In this document: piece after piece, positions 53,031-63,965 of the stretch
How positions within the stretch are numbered: position 1 is the stretch's first letter
How the letters are laid out: the number at the start of each line of letters is the position of its first letter
From: Puia dinghuensis
GTDB taxonomy: Bacteria > Bacteroidota > Bacteroidia > Chitinophagales > Chitinophagaceae
Direction of reading: 5' to 3'
Length of the DNA stretch: 64,000 bases
Assembly (NCBI RefSeq): GCF_014642875.1
Contig: NZ_BMJC01000001.1
Span: forward strand, 291,335 to 355,334
The notes under the pieces: generated by a model
Told to the model about the DNA's origin: nothing
Seen by the model: the letters and a program-made list of their open reading frames with translations, nothing else
The model's database searches: none
Made by a program: the position numbers and the translations under genes

Positions 53031-54248
53031 TTACAAAATGTTTTTCAGCAGCGGGATGCGGCGGAAGACCCATGCGGAAAGGGCAAAGGTGACGATGATG
53101 CTGAGCACGGTGGCGACCAGAAATTTCAGCAGCGCTTCCCCGTGCCAGCCGGTGATGAGGCGGGTGATGACGATGAGGATGGGTGGGTGGAAGACGTAGA
53201 CGGCAAAGGCGTTGGCGGAGAAGAAAGCGGCGCGTCCGCCGTTAACACGGGGCACCTGGCTGTTGAAGCTGGAGCGAAAGAGGGTCAGGAGGCTCAGCGA
53301 GATGCCGACACCGGCCAGGGATTCCAGGGTGGACATGCCGAGGCTTTGCCAATGCCAGCCGCCGTCATAGGGAGCCGTATTGCCCTTCAGGGCTCCCCCC
53401 AGCAAGATCAGTGCGAACCAGAGCACCAGCCCGCCCAGGCGCCCGATGCGGCCCCAGCGACGGCCTGTTGATGCCGGTAGCGTCGTCAGCCAGCTGTTGC
53501 GATAGGCGAGGGTTCCGGCGATGAAAAAGGCGACGTATTGGGAGAAATAGCAAAACTGCATGTTGTAAAAATTCGTGCCGTTTGGCCAGGTGATGCGTAC
53601 CAGGAAAGTAGCAATGGCGATGAGCGCGATGAAACCGGCGATGACGGCGGTGCGTGGGAAAGGTCGGGGAGCAGCGGATGTTTTACGGGTGGTGGATGCG
53701 AGCGTGCGCCAGCCGGCATAGACGCAACAAAAGAAGAGCAGGGCAATGCAGAACCATAAGGGACCGTTGCCGGAGAGGAACCGGCCACGGGTGATGTAAT
53801 GCGCGTATTCCCGCAGGAAGCTGCGGTGGGGGTCGTCTGCTGCCCAGTTGCCTGCCGCATAATAGCCTGTGATGGGTTGAAGGACAAATATCCAGAGGAG
53901 GGAAGGCAGACCCAGACGGTAGGCGCGGTCGCGCAGGAACCGGAGGCCACCCTTGCGGTCGTAGGCGCCGGGCACGAAATAGCCGGCAACAAAAAAGAGC
54001 AGGCCCATAAAGAAGGACTGGAGAAAGACCTGGTAGGTGACGAAGGTGAACTCTTCGCCAAGGCTGAGGTGGGTCTTTTCATTATAATACCAGCTTCCGT
54101 GGCCGCTATAGGTAACGGCGGCATGCATGCTTAGAACGAGCATGATCATGACCCAGCGGAGATTGTCTATGAAGGGGAGGCGGGCGGTGGCGGTTGCCGC
54201 AGGCGCCTTGATAGATGGAGCCGAAATGGCGGGGGTGAGCAGTTCCAT
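53031..54248 (-). CDS. Acyltransferase-3 family membrane protein (copy 2)
   Basis: A 405-aa paralogue of the gene at 51754, from which it is separated by 38 bp. It has the same signature LPFIDNLRWVMIMLVLSMHAA, the RLGLPSLLWIFVLQPITGYY segment and the ending AFAVYVFHPPILIVI...FRRIPLLKNIL. It opens the operon with the second acyltransferase and the LytTR pair. The two copies differ along the middle, so they may have different substrates. A tandem duplication is the likely origin. Confidence 0.88.
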   Translation of the reverse strand: MELLTPAISAPSIKAPAATATARLPFIDNLRWVMIMLVLSMHAAVTYSGHGSWYYNEKTHLSLGEEFTFVTYQVFLQSFFMGLLFFVAGYFVPGAYDRKGGLRFLRDRAYRLGLPSLLWIFVLQPITGYYAAGNWAADDPHRSFLREYAHYITRGRFLSGNGPLWFCIALLFFCCVYAGWRTLASTTRKTSAAPRPFPRTAVIAGFIALIAIATFLVRITWPNGTNFYNMQFCYFSQYVAFFIAGTLAYRNSWLTTLPASTGRRWGRIGRLGGLVLWFALILLGGALKGNTAPYDGGWHWQSLGMSTLESLAGVGISLSLLTLFRSSFNSQVPRVNGGRAAFFSANAFAVYVFHPPILIVITRLITGWHGEALLKFLVATVLSIIVTFALSAWVFRRIPLLKNIL

Positions 54249-54318
54249 ACGTTTTATTATTATGTTGTAAAACTACTCCCCCCGCCTTCAAAGATGAATT
54301 TTCTTTGACGTATGGCCT

Positions 54319-54663
54319 TTAAATGATGAGGATCAGCAAAAGAATGATGATGATCAGGGCGCCGACAGAGATGTATACCCCACTGACCTGCCGGGACTCT
54401 TTACGCATGCCTTTCAATTCCGTGCGTAATTCCTTACGCTCGTCCTTTGTCAGCGCTGACTTGTCCATGCTCTTGATGTATTCTACCCTTTCGTTCATTT
54501 GCTCAACGAGGGCTTGTTTCTGCTCTTCTGTCATATTGGCAAGCGCCTCCCTGGAGGGCAGGGTAACCGGCGTACTGCGGTCGGATGGTCCCCTGCTATA
54601 TCCGCGGAAGCTGAACAGGAAAAGCAGGACGGACAGAAAATAGATGATTTTACGTGTTTTCAT
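54319..54663 (-). CDS. Small exported/membrane protein of unknown function
   Basis: A 114-aa protein with a signal peptide (MKTRKIIYFLSVLLFLFSF), a charged helical middle (MTEEQKQALVEQMNERVEYI; LTKDERKELRTELKGMRKES) and a C-terminal membrane helix (VGALIIIILLLILII). ATG 54663 is chosen over 54681 for the better signal peptide. It stands alone between the acyltransferase operon and the receiver gene. The function is unknown; the helical middle could form a periplasmic or membrane assembly. Confidence 0.6.
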   Translation of the reverse strand: MKTRKIIYFLSVLLFLFSFRGYSRGPSDRSTPVTLPSREALANMTEEQKQALVEQMNERVEYIKSMDKSALTKDERKELRTELKGMRKESRQVSGVYISVGALIIIILLLILII

Positions 54664-54756
54664 GTTATATGCTTTTACCATATGTTTTCAAAAGCCATTC
54701 CTCTGCTATCTACTGGATTATCATTAAACAAACTGTAGAATAAATTCCACACTTTT

Positions 54757-55212
54757 TTAATCCCCGGCCATGTTCTTTTTACCACCCGGAGGGGATGGCT
54801 GGGGTTGATATTCATGCAACCAGAGTTTTACGATGGCATCGGTGATCTCCACCAATTCGGTGAAGGAGGCCGGTTTTCGAATGTAGCAGCTTGCACCCAA
54901 TTCGTAAGAGGTCTTCCTGTCCTGGTGGAGGGTGGACGTAGTGAGTACGATGACGGGGATCTGGCTGAATAACCGGTTGCTTCTGATCTCCTTCAGGGCG
55001 TGGAGGCCCATCATTCCGGGCATGTTGAGGTCGAGCAGGATAAGTGCCGGGAGCTCAACCTCTGCCGCGTAGAGCGTTTCCAGAAGGGTTTCCGCATTTT
55101 CGATAAAAACATAATCGATCTGTGGACTTTTTTCCAAAAATGCGTCCAGGATAATCTGCCTGTCATCCGGGTCGTCGTCTACAATGTAGATAAGACGTAA
55201 ATTACTTTTCAT
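54757..55212 (-). CDS. Receiver-only response regulator
   Basis: A 151-aa protein made of one receiver domain (IYIVDDDPDDRQIILDAF, phosphoacceptor Asp61 in LILLDLNMPGM, VLTTSTLHQDR, CYIRKPASF). A Pro/Lys-rich tail of about 20 residues follows, with no output domain. The DDDPDDR start is typical of single-domain receivers beside hybrid kinases. ATG 55212 (MKSNLRL) is preferred to 55221. It is divergent from the hybrid kinase gene, so it may shuttle phosphate in that relay. Confidence 0.88.
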   Translation of the reverse strand: MKSNLRLIYIVDDDPDDRQIILDAFLEKSPQIDYVFIENAETLLETLYAAEVELPALILLDLNMPGMMGLHALKEIRSNRLFSQIPVIVLTTSTLHQDRKTSYELGASCYIRKPASFTELVEITDAIVKLWLHEYQPQPSPPGGKKNMAGD

Positions 55213-55350
55213 AATCAACAAATGTGGTTCTAGTCGATGGTAAGGCCAGGCTGTCGATCTTTCAAGGGTGTTCTTTACCTTACGCTATAATCTTGCCAAA
55301 TATATGGCGCGGGTATTGTGGGGATATATTATCTAAAGTAAAATTCCAAT

Positions 55351-58300
55351 ATGGGACTATCCACTAAGGTGATCAAAAAGAAAGCCAAGCCCCTTGCTAC
55401 AAATGGAACCGCCAGGACCGTTTCCCGTGCGAAGACATACGAATCTGATGCGCTTTTGGATGACAAGGAACTGCTTCGCATCCTTTTACAGGTGCGAAAT
55501 GGGAATTTCACCGTTCGTATGCCCATTGGTGAGGTGGGGGTGAAGGGGCGCATTTGTGATACGTTGAACGAAATAATTTCCCTGAATGAGGAGATGATGC
55601 GGGAGTTTACCAAGGCCGGGAATACCATCGGTAAGCAGGGGAAGCTGACCCAGCGGATCGAGGTTCCCAATGCCAAGGGCAGCTGGGCGACCGGTGTCGA
55701 TTCGCTGAATTCCCTTATTTCCGACCTGGTGCATCCGACCATCGAGATCGCGCATGTGATCAGCAGCGTGGCGAAGGGGAATCTGTCGCAGAATATGCCT
55801 TTGGAGATCGGCGGGCATACGTTGCAGGGAGAATTCTCCCGCATCGCCCGGGAGGTGAACGATATGGTGAAGCAGCTGAACCTTTTCTCCATGGAAGTAA
55901 CGCGGGTGGCGCGGGAAGTGGGGTCGGAAGGAAAATTAGGCGGTCAGGCCAAGGTGAAGGGGGTTGGCGGGGTCTGGAAAGACCTTACCGACTCGGTGAA
56001 CCTTATGGCGGGTAATCTGACGGCGCAGGTGCGCAATATTGCGGAGGTGACGACCGCGGTAGCCAAGGGTGACCTGTCAAAAAAGATCACGGTGGACGTT
56101 AAAGGGGAGATATTGGAATTAAAGAATACGATCAACACCCTGGTGGACCAGCTGAACTCCTTCTCTTCGGAAGTGACGCGGGTGGCGCTGGAAGTGGGCA
56201 CGGAGGGCAAGCTCGGTGGCCAGGCCCATGTGCGGGGTGTCGGTGGAACGTGGAAAGACCTTACGGACTCGGTGAATGCGATGGCCTCGAACCTCACCGG
56301 ACAGGTCCGTAATATTGCAGAGGTGACCACGGCGGTAGCCAAGGGTGATCTCTCGCGTAAGATCACGGTGGACGTGAAAGGAGAGATATCGGAATTGAAG
56401 AATACGATCAATACCATGGTCGACCAGTTGAACTCTTTCTCTTCGGAAGTGACGCGGGTGGCGCGGGAAGTGGGATCGGAGGGAAAACTGGGTGGTCAGG
56501 CCGATGTGCCCGGTGTTGGCGGGACCTGGAAGGATCTTACCGACTCGGTGAATATCATGGCGGGCAATCTGACGGCGCAGGTGCGTAACATTGCCGAGGT
56601 GACCACAGCGGTGGCGAAGGGCGACCTGTCGCGGAAGATCGATGTGGATGTGAAAGGGGAGATATTGGAGCTTAAAAATACGATCAATACGATGGTGGAC
56701 CAGCTGCGCGGGTTTGCCTCGGAAGTGACGCGGGTGGCGCGGGAAGTAGGGTCGGAAGGGAAACTGGGTGGCCAGGCCGCGGTGGAAGGGGTTGGCGGGG
56801 TTTGGAAGGACCTTACCGACTCGGTGAACCTGATGGCGGGTAACCTGACGGCGCAGGTGCGTAACATTGCCGAGGTGACCACGGCGGTGGCGAAAGGTGA
56901 CCTTTCCCGCAAGATCACTGTGGACGTGCGTGGTGAGATATTGCAGCTGAAGGAGACGATCAATACCATGGTGGACCAGCTCAACTCCTTCGGGTCGGAA
57001 GTGACGCGGGTGGCGCGGGAAGTGGGGTCGGAAGGGAAGTTGGGTGGTCAGGCCGATGTGCCGGGTGTTGGGGGAACGTGGAAAGACCTTACCGACTCCG
57101 TGAACAAGATGGCGGGCAACCTGACGGCGCAGGTGCGCAATATCGCGGAGGTGACCACGGCGGTGGCCAATGGCGACCTTTCGCGTAAGATCACGGTGGA
57201 CGTACAGGGGGAAATATTGGAGCTGAAGAATACGATCAATACGATGGTGGACCAGCTGCGCGGGTTTGCCTCGGAAGTAACGCGCGTGGCGCGGGAAGTG
57301 GGTACGGAGGGTAAACTGGGCGGCCAGGCGGATGTGCCGGGGGTTGCCGGAACCTGGAAGGACCTTACCGACTCGGTGAACGGGATGGCTTCTAACCTCA
57401 CCGGTCAGGTGCGGAATATCGCCGAAGTGGCTATCGCGGTGGCCAACGGGGATATGTCCAAGAAAATCACCGTGGACGTGCGGGGTGAGATATTACAATT
57501 GAAAGAGACGTTGAATACGATGGTGGACCAGTTGCGCGCCTTTGCCTCCGAAGTAACGCGTGTGGCGCGGGAAGTGGGTACCGATGGAAAACTGGGGGGG
57601 CAGGCCTTTGTGCCGGGGGTTGCCGGGACGTGGAAAGACCTTACCGACTCGGTGAACCATATGACGGGTAACCTGACGGCGCAGGTGCGCAATATCGCCG
57701 AGGTGACCAAGGCGGTGGCTTCGGGCGACCTGTCGAAGACGGTGGCCATCGACGTCAAGGGCGAGATCCTCGACCTGAAGAATACGATCAATGTGATGGT
57801 GGAGCAACTGAACTCTTTTGCCTTCGAGGTGACGCGTGTGGCGCGGGAAGTGGGTACGGAAGGTAAGTTGGGCGGTCAGGCGGAGGTGCGTGGGGTGGCC
57901 GGGACGTGGAAAGACCTTACCGACTCGGTGAACATGATGGCGTCCAACCTTACCAACCAGGTGCGGGGTATCGCCAAGGTCGTAACGGCGGTGGCTACGG
58001 GGAATCTGAAGCAGAAGCTATCCATCGTCTCCAGGGGCGAGGTGGCCCAGTTGACCGATACCATCAATGAAATGATCGATACGCTGGCGACGTTCGCCGA
58101 CCAGGTGACGACGGTGGCCAGGGAAGTAGGGGTAGAAGGACGGCTGGGTGGCCAGGCCAGTGTGCCCGGTGCTTCGGGTATCTGGAAAAACCTGACGGAG
58201 AACGTAAACCAATTGGCGCAGAATCTTACGACGCAGGTGCGGTCGATATCTGAGGTTGCGTCCGCGGTAACGAAGGGTGACCTGACACGAACTATCCGCG

Positions 58301-61194
58301 TAGAGGCGAAGGGGGAGGTGGAAGCATTGAAGGATACGATCAACCAAATGATTGCAAACCTCAAAGAGACGACACTGCGCAACCAGGAGCAGGATTGGCT
58401 GAAGTCGAATCTTGCCAAATTTACGCAGATGTTGCAGGGTCAGAAAGACCTGAAAACGGTGACCCAGCGTATCCTCTCCGAACTGGCGCAAGTGGTGACC
58501 GCGCACTATGGCGCCTTCTTTATCCTCCAACAGGATGAGGATACCCGGGAGGACAAGCTGCGGCTGTTTGCGGCGTATGGCTATAAATCGGATAAGAATA
58601 TCCCGACGGAATTTGCCATCGGCGAAGGGCTGGTGGGGCAGGTAGCTTTTGAGAAAGAGCGGATCATCCTGTCGAATGTCCCGGGCAACTATATCAAGAT
58701 CAGCAGTGGTCTCGGTCGTGCGAAGCCGGCCAACCTCATCATCCTGCCGGTGTTGTTCGAGAACAAGGTGAAGGCGGTGATCGAACTCGCCTCGCTGGAT
58801 ATCTTTAGCGAGACCCACCTGGACTTCCTGAGTCAGTTGACCGAGAGTATCGGTATCGTGCTCAATACCATCGAAGCCAGTTCGCGGACGGAGGAACTGC
58901 TGGAGCAGTCCCAGTCGCTGGCCGGCGAATTGAAGATACAGCAGGAAGAGCTGCGGCGTACCAATGACGAGCTGCAGGACAAGGCCCTGCTGCTGGTGAA
59001 ACAAAAGAACGAGGTGGAAAACAAGAACAAGGAAGTGGAGGAAGCGCGCCGGTCGCTGGAAGAAAAGGCCGAGCAGCTGACCCTGACGTCGAAATACAAG
59101 TCGGAATTCCTTGCCAATATGTCGCATGAGCTGCGGACGCCGTTGAACAGTCTGCTCATCCTTGCGCAACAGCTGTATGAGAATGTGGAGGGGAATCTGA
59201 CGGACAAGCAGATACGGTATGCCAAGACCATCCACTCGTGCGGGGACGACCTGATTCAGCTTATTAACGATATTCTGGACCTGTCTAAGATAGAATCCGG
59301 ATTTATCACAGCCAATATTTGCCCGGTGCGGTTTACGGAGATTGCGTCCTTTGTGGAAACGACCTTCAAACCTATCTCCGAGGCGCGGCATCTACGATTT
59401 ACCATTGAAACAGATCCGCGTTTGCCGCAAGGTATGGAGACCGATCTGCAGCGGTTGAACCAGATATTAAAGAACCTGCTGTCCAACTCCTTCAAGTTTA
59501 CGGAGAAGGGCGAGGTGAAGCTTAGGATCTACGAGGCCAACCGCAGCTGGAAGCAGGGCGCGCCTTTGCTGGATGAGGCGCGGCAGGTGGTGGCCTTTGC
59601 CATCAGTGATAGCGGCATCGGCATCCCGCACGAGAAACAGAACATCATCTTTGAGGCTTTCCAGCAGGCGGAGGGGTCTACCAGCCGTAAATATGGCGGT
59701 ACGGGTCTTGGCCTTTCCATCAGCCGCGGGTTGGCCGAACTGCTGGGCGGGACGATAGAGCTGGAATCAGTGCCGGGCAGGGGCAGCACCTTTACGCTCT
59801 TTCTGCCGGTAGAAAATGTCTCCGCCGGGGTCATTTCCAAGGAAGCCTCGGAAAGCCTCAACGCGTATCAGCAGTTGCAATTGGATAATGATACCACTGA
59901 AATAGACACCCTGCTGAATTCCTTGCGGGTGACCAGTGAACCGATGGATTCCCCGAAGTTGACTATTGTCAGTGAGATGATCAATGACACGGGAGATGAC
60001 AGGAGCAGCGTCCAGCAGGGAGACAAGATCGTGCTTATCGTGGAAGATGACCTGCGATTTGGCCGGATCATCATCGAAAAGGCGCATCAGTATGATATGA
60101 AAGCGGTGGTGGCGACCAATTACCTGGAGGTATTCGATTTTATCAACCGGTTTACTCCCGTTGCCGTCACGCTGGATGTTAAACTTCCGGATACCAGCGG
60201 GTGGAAGGTGCTCGACCTGCTACGCAACGACCTCAACTACCGGCATATCCCCATCCATCTCATCTCCGGGGAGGAGAACAAGGCGCTTGCGTTGAAGCGT
60301 GGCGCCCGCAGCTTCCTGCTGAAGCCGCTGGAGAACGAGGCGCTGAACGAGCTTTTCGAGGATATCCGGTCGTTTAGCAGGAAAGAGCACAAGCGGGTGC
60401 TTGTCGTCGAGGACAATGAGCTCGACTCCTCACAGATCAGCAAGATGCTGCAGAGCGACAATGTAGAGGTTACGATCGTGTGCAACGGCCGAAAGGCGCT
60501 GGAGGACACCGATATCAAGGCCTTCGATTGTATCATCCTCGACTATACGCTGCCGGATATTTCCGGGGTCGATCTTGTCACCAGGGTGAGCGAGTCGAAG
60601 AACAAGCTGACGCCTGTTATCGTCTATTCCGCCAAGGATTTCAATAAGAAAGAGCTTTACCACCTCAACCGGAGCAGTAATGCGGTGTTGCTGAAGGGGG
60701 TCAACAGCCTGGAACACCTGCTGGAAGAGACCGTGCTCCATCTGCACATCAACCACCGGGACCTGGCGCCGGAGAAAAGAAGGGTGATCGAGCAACTGCG
60801 GATGAAGGACGATATTCTCACCGGGAAGTCGGTGCTGGTGGTGGATGACGACGTGCGCAACCTGTTTGCGCTGACGACAGTGTTCGAGCGGTATAATATC
60901 AATGTCGTCACGGCGGAAAGCGGCCGGGAAGCCATCCAGATCATCAATGACGACAAACAGAAAGTAGATATGGTGCTGATGGATATCATGATGCCGGAGA
61001 TGGACGGCTACGAGACCACCCAGAAGATCAGGCGGGAGCATAAGAACAATACCCTGCCCATCATTGCCGTGACGGCCAAGGCCATGAAGGGCGACCGGCA
61101 GAAGTGTATCGAGGCCGGGGCATCCGATTATATCACCAAACCCTTGAAGATCGATCAGTTGCTGTCGCTGATGCGTGTATGGTTTTACAAATAA
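55351..61194 (+). CDS. Giant soluble hybrid histidine kinase with poly-HAMP array, GAF and three receivers
   Basis: A 1947-aa cytoplasmic kinase without signal peptide or membrane helix. HAMP-like segments begin near residue 40. Nine units of exactly 92 residues follow, anchored at GKLGGQA (residues 192, 284, 376 and so on to 928). A GAF domain spans about 1040-1180, then a coiled coil. HisKA has [13 protein letters not shown] (His1259), and the HATPase ends in [12 protein letters not shown]. Three receivers follow (about 1565, 1685 and 1825). The architecture resembles fungal group III (Nik1-type) kinases and related bacterial hybrids, which respond to osmotic or other stress. The second receiver has KG instead of KP after the conserved Lys. 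TT-type kinases follow in the same operon. Confidence 0.93.
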   Translation: MGLSTKVIKKKAKPLATNGTARTVSRAKTYESDALLDDKELLRILLQVRNGNFTVRMPIGEVGVKGRICDTLNEIISLNEEMMREFTKAGNTIGKQGKLTQRIEVPNAKGSWATGVDSLNSLISDLVHPTIEIAHVISSVAKGNLSQNMPLEIGGHTLQGEFSRIAREVNDMVKQLNLFSMEVTRVAREVGSEGKLGGQAKVKGVGGVWKDLTDSVNLMAGNLTAQVRNIAEVTTAVAKGDLSKKITVDVKGEILELKNTINTLVDQLNSFSSEVTRVALEVGTEGKLGGQAHVRGVGGTWKDLTDSVNAMASNLTGQVRNIAEVTTAVAKGDLSRKITVDVKGEISELKNTINTMVDQLNSFSSEVTRVAREVGSEGKLGGQADVPGVGGTWKDLTDSVNIMAGNLTAQVRNIAEVTTAVAKGDLSRKIDVDVKGEILELKNTINTMVDQLRGFASEVTRVAREVGSEGKLGGQAAVEGVGGVWKDLTDSVNLMAGNLTAQVRNIAEVTTAVAKGDLSRKITVDVRGEILQLKETINTMVDQLNSFGSEVTRVAREVGSEGKLGGQADVPGVGGTWKDLTDSVNKMAGNLTAQVRNIAEVTTAVANGDLSRKITVDVQGEILELKNTINTMVDQLRGFASEVTRVAREVGTEGKLGGQADVPGVAGTWKDLTDSVNGMASNLTGQVRNIAEVAIAVANGDMSKKITVDVRGEILQLKETLNTMVDQLRAFASEVTRVAREVGTDGKLGGQAFVPGVAGTWKDLTDSVNHMTGNLTAQVRNIAEVTKAVASGDLSKTVAIDVKGEILDLKNTINVMVEQLNSFAFEVTRVAREVGTEGKLGGQAEVRGVAGTWKDLTDSVNMMASNLTNQVRGIAKVVTAVATGNLKQKLSIVSRGEVAQLTDTINEMIDTLATFADQVTTVAREVGVEGRLGGQASVPGASGIWKNLTENVNQLAQNLTTQVRSISEVASAVTKGDLTRTIRVEAKGEVEALKDTINQMIANLKETTLRNQEQDWLKSNLAKFTQMLQGQKDLKTVTQRILSELAQVVTAHYGAFFILQQDEDTREDKLRLFAAYGYKSDKNIPTEFAIGEGLVGQVAFEKERIILSNVPGNYIKISSGLGRAKPANLIILPVLFENKVKAVIELASLDIFSETHLDFLSQLTESIGIVLNTIEASSRTEELLEQSQSLAGELKIQQEELRRTNDELQDKALLLVKQKNEVENKNKEVEEARRSLEEKAEQLTLTSKYKSEFLANMSHELRTPLNSLLILAQQLYENVEGNLTDKQIRYAKTIHSCGDDLIQLINDILDLSKIESGFITANICPVRFTEIASFVETTFKPISEARHLRFTIETDPRLPQGMETDLQRLNQILKNLLSNSFKFTEKGEVKLRIYEANRSWKQGAPLLDEARQVVAFAISDSGIGIPHEKQNIIFEAFQQAEGSTSRKYGGTGLGLSISRGLAELLGGTIELESVPGRGSTFTLFLPVENVSAGVISKEASESLNAYQQLQLDNDTTEIDTLLNSLRVTSEPMDSPKLTIVSEMINDTGDDRSSVQQGDKIVLIVEDDLRFGRIIIEKAHQYDMKAVVATNYLEVFDFINRFTPVAVTLDVKLPDTSGWKVLDLLRNDLNYRHIPIHLISGEENKALALKRGARSFLLKPLENEALNELFEDIRSFSRKEHKRVLVVEDNELDSSQISKMLQSDNVEVTIVCNGRKALEDTDIKAFDCIILDYTLPDISGVDLVTRVSESKNKLTPVIVYSAKDFNKKELYHLNRSSNAVLLKGVNSLEHLLEETVLHLHINHRDLAPEKRRVIEQLRMKDDILTGKSVLVVDDDVRNLFALTTVFERYNINVVTAESGREAIQIINDDKQKVDMVLMDIMMPEMDGYETTQKIRREHKNNTLPIIAVTAKAMKGDRQKCIEAGASDYITKPLKIDQLLSLMRVWFYK
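55924..58407 (+). repeat. Nine tandem 276-bp units encoding HAMP pairs
   Basis: The units start at 55924 and recur every 276 bp exactly (56200, 56476, 56752, 57028, 57304, 57580, 57856, 58132). Each encodes 92 aa with [34 protein letters not shown] and [10 protein letters not shown]. The first to eighth are close copies; the ninth is diverged ([16 protein letters not shown]). Confidence 0.95.
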
Positions 61195-61199
61195 GATTC

Positions 61200-62486
61200 A
61201 TGCAACCAAAGATCATGTTAGTGGATGACCGGGAGGACAACCTGCTCTCCATGGAGAGCGTGCTGGAACCCGACGGCTATCGATTCGTAAAAGCAACCTC
61301 GGGGCGTCAGGTGCTGAAGACGCTGCTGACCGATTTTGACTTTGCGCTGATCCTGATGGATGTGCAGATGCCCAACCTCAATGGCTTTGAGACGGCGTCG
61401 CTTATCTATGAAAGAGAGCGGCTGCGGCATATCCCTATTATTTTTATAACGGCCAACAATTACGGCGAGGAAAACCTCTTCAAGGGGTATCGTGCGGGGG
61501 CGGTGGATTATATTTACAAGCCCGTCAATCCTGAGCTGCTGCGGATAAAGGTCTCGGTGTTTGTCGACCTGTACCGGAAGAATCAGCGGCTAATGGCGCA
61601 GGAGCAGAAATTGGTTGCTATCAACCGCAGCCTGGAGATGGAGATCAACGAGCGGAAGGCATCGGAGGAAAAGGTGACGGAGCTGAACAGGCAGCTGCTG
61701 GAAAATATTACCCGGCTGGAGGCGGCGAACAAGGACCTTGATCTCTTTGCCTTTATGGCCTCTCATGACCTGCAGGCGCCTTTGCGGAAGATCAGGATGT
61801 TCAGCGACCGGCTGCTTGCCGGCAGTGAGAACAACTTCAGCAAGGAAGAGCGGCTCTATCTAACGCGTATCCAGGAGGTGTCGAAGCGGATGCAGGAACT
61901 TATCAATGATATCCTGCGATTCTCCAAGATCTCTGTGGAGAAGGAATCCTTTGAGGAAGTGGACCTCAACGATGTCGTCGGGGAGGTGCTGTCGGAGATG
62001 GATGGGGTCATCCGGGAGAAGAATGCCAGTGTCAGCGTGGACCGGCTGCCGGTGTTACCGGCCAATACGGTGCTGATGGGGCCGCTTTTCTCCAACCTGA
62101 TCAGCAATTCCTTAAAATACAGTAAGAAGAAGGAGCCGCCGCAGATCCGCATCCGGTATGAAGAAGGTCCTGCGATAGCGGCCGGGAACAGCCGGGAGCC
62201 GGAGATGCGCTATGGGCGCATTTATGTGGAGGACAATGGTATTGGGTTCGATCAGAAATATGCAGAGCAGATCTTCGATATGTTCCGCAGGCTGCATTCC
62301 AGTGCGGAATATGAGGGGACGGGTATCGGGCTTGCGCTGTGCAAAAAGATCGTGGAGATGCACAAGGGGTTTATTTCGGCCCTTGGAAAGCCGGGCGAAG
62401 GCGCCGTTTTTATCGTTTCCCTTCCACTGGGCGGGATGCAAAATGAATTGGTCGTAAAAAATGACGAAATTCGTGATCTAAATTAA
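61200..62486 (+). CDS. Receiver-histidine kinase protein
   Basis: A 428-aa soluble protein. The N-terminal receiver has IMLVDDREDNLLSME, phosphoacceptor Asp54 in ALILMDVQMP and KPVNPELL. A long coiled coil (about 125-178) leads to a phytochrome-type kinase with MASHDLQAPLRKIRMF (His189), the N-box LFSNLISNSLKYS and GTGIGLALCKKIVEMH. ATG 61200 starts 5 bp after the hybrid kinase stop; the upstream frame lies inside that gene. The receiver may accept phosphate from the hybrid kinase. Confidence 0.92.
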   Translation: MQPKIMLVDDREDNLLSMESVLEPDGYRFVKATSGRQVLKTLLTDFDFALILMDVQMPNLNGFETASLIYERERLRHIPIIFITANNYGEENLFKGYRAGAVDYIYKPVNPELLRIKVSVFVDLYRKNQRLMAQEQKLVAINRSLEMEINERKASEEKVTELNRQLLENITRLEAANKDLDLFAFMASHDLQAPLRKIRMFSDRLLAGSENNFSKEERLYLTRIQEVSKRMQELINDILRFSKISVEKESFEEVDLNDVVGEVLSEMDGVIREKNASVSVDRLPVLPANTVLMGPLFSNLISNSLKYSKKKEPPQIRIRYEEGPAIAAGNSREPEMRYGRIYVEDNGIGFDQKYAEQIFDMFRRLHSSAEYEGTGIGLALCKKIVEMHKGFISALGKPGEGAVFIVSLPLGGMQNELVVKNDEIRDLN

Positions 62487-62498
62487 CCTCTAGTTACC

Positions 62499-63944
62499 AT
62501 GGTGCCTTCCAACCTGCCTACCAGGATATTGATCGTAGAGGATGATGAGGACGACTTTTTGATCATAGACGCCTGCATAAAGGATATTCCCGAGAAGGAA
62601 TTCATCATCGACTGGTGCTATGAATATAATGAGGTGCTGCGGCGGATGGGAGAGGGTCGTTATGATCTCTATTTCGTAGACTATCTTTTGGGGGAGAAGA
62701 CGGGACTGGAGTTGCTGCAGGAGGCCATAGACATGGGGTGTGAGGAGCCGATCGTCCTGCTAACGGGGATAGGAAACCGCGATTTGGATATCCGCGCCAT
62801 GACCTTCGGGGCGGCGGACTACCTGGTGAAGTCGGAGATCACCACTGAAAAACTGGAGCGCAGCATCCGGTATGCGCTGGAGAGAAGCGCCTATATCAAG
62901 GCCTTGAGGGTGAATGAGCGGAAATACAGGGCGGTGTTCGAGCGAAGCAAGGATGCCGTTTTTCTTACGAGTGACGACCTTGTCTTCCGGGATGTGAATG
63001 CCGCCACCTGCGACCTGTTCAAATATGGGAAGGACGAGCTGCTGCGGATGAGCCTCTACGATCTATTCGCCCGCAAAGAGGCGGCCGATGATTTGAGGGA
63101 CCGCCTGTCCCTCACCGGGGAGGTGGAGGACCTCGAGGTAGAGCTGCTGACCCGCAATAAGGAGCGGAGAAACTGTATCCTGTCCATCTCCTGGCAGGTA
63201 TATTCCAGTGGCGAGACCTATATCCAGGGCATTATCCATGACTTTACCAACCTCAAGCGGATCGAGCGGGCTACCTTTCAGATAGAGAAGCTGCGATCTA
63301 CCGCGATGCTGTTGCGCACGCTGGCGCATGAGGTGAGGAACCCGCTGACCAATATCAACCTGTCTGTAGAGCAATTGAAGCCGGAGATGAACAGCGAGGA
63401 TGCGAATATCTATCTCGACATCATTACCCGGAATTGCGGGCGTATCGACGGGCTGATCTCCGAGCTGCTGGACCTTTCCCGGCCGGCCGAGATCTCACTG
63501 CAGAAGACGAGATTACAGGAGATAATCGACAATACCTTAACAGCAGCGTCCGATCGCATTTCCCTGAAGAATATCCGGCTGGAGACGATGTACCCGGAAA
63601 AGCCGGCCTTTGTCATGGCCGACAAGGAAAAGCTCAGGATCGCCTTTCTCAATATCCTCATCAATGCCGTGGAGGCCGTCCCTGCGCAGTCGGGAGTGAT
63701 CACCATAGCTATCCGCGAGGAGACTCCGCAATACTATAAGGTGAGCATCAACGATAATGGGGGTGGTATCCCGGAAGAGAACATCTCCCGCATTTTCGAA
63801 CCGTATTTTACTTCCAAAACCAACGGGTTTGGGCTTGGGCTTGCTGCCACCTGGAATATCCTGCAATCCCATCGGGCGGGCATCGATGTGAGTTCGCAGG
63901 TGGGGGAGGGGACCAGCTTTATGCTGACTTTCGAGCAGGCGTGA
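62499..63944 (+). CDS. Receiver-PAS-histidine kinase protein
   Basis: A 481-aa soluble protein. The receiver carries RILIVEDDEDDFLI, Asp61 in LYFVDYLLG and YLVKSEITT (the Pro after Lys is missing). A PAS domain spans about 142-255 (KYRAVFERSKDAVFLTSDDL). The kinase is of the NtrB/HAMP-less type: RTLAHEVRNPLTNINLSVEQ (His277), N-box LNILINAVEAVP and GFGLGLAATWNI. It starts 12 bp after the previous kinase gene, the third in the operon. No DNA-binding output domain is present. Confidence 0.92.
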   Translation: MVPSNLPTRILIVEDDEDDFLIIDACIKDIPEKEFIIDWCYEYNEVLRRMGEGRYDLYFVDYLLGEKTGLELLQEAIDMGCEEPIVLLTGIGNRDLDIRAMTFGAADYLVKSEITTEKLERSIRYALERSAYIKALRVNERKYRAVFERSKDAVFLTSDDLVFRDVNAATCDLFKYGKDELLRMSLYDLFARKEAADDLRDRLSLTGEVEDLEVELLTRNKERRNCILSISWQVYSSGETYIQGIIHDFTNLKRIERATFQIEKLRSTAMLLRTLAHEVRNPLTNINLSVEQLKPEMNSEDANIYLDIITRNCGRIDGLISELLDLSRPAEISLQKTRLQEIIDNTLTAASDRISLKNIRLETMYPEKPAFVMADKEKLRIAFLNILINAVEAVPAQSGVITIAIREETPQYYKVSINDNGGGIPEENISRIFEPYFTSKTNGFGLGLAATWNILQSHRAGIDVSSQVGEGTSFMLTFEQA

Positions 63945-63965
63945 ATGCTGCCGGCGCGGCTGCGA

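Noticed and set aside
54319-54643. Plus-strand frame opposite the small membrane protein
   Set aside because: No signal peptide; the minus-strand product has a clear signal peptide and terminal membrane helix.
55924-58407. Regularly spaced repeats that could suggest a CRISPR-like or satellite array
   Set aside because: The units are coding, in frame, 92 aa each and match HAMP domains.
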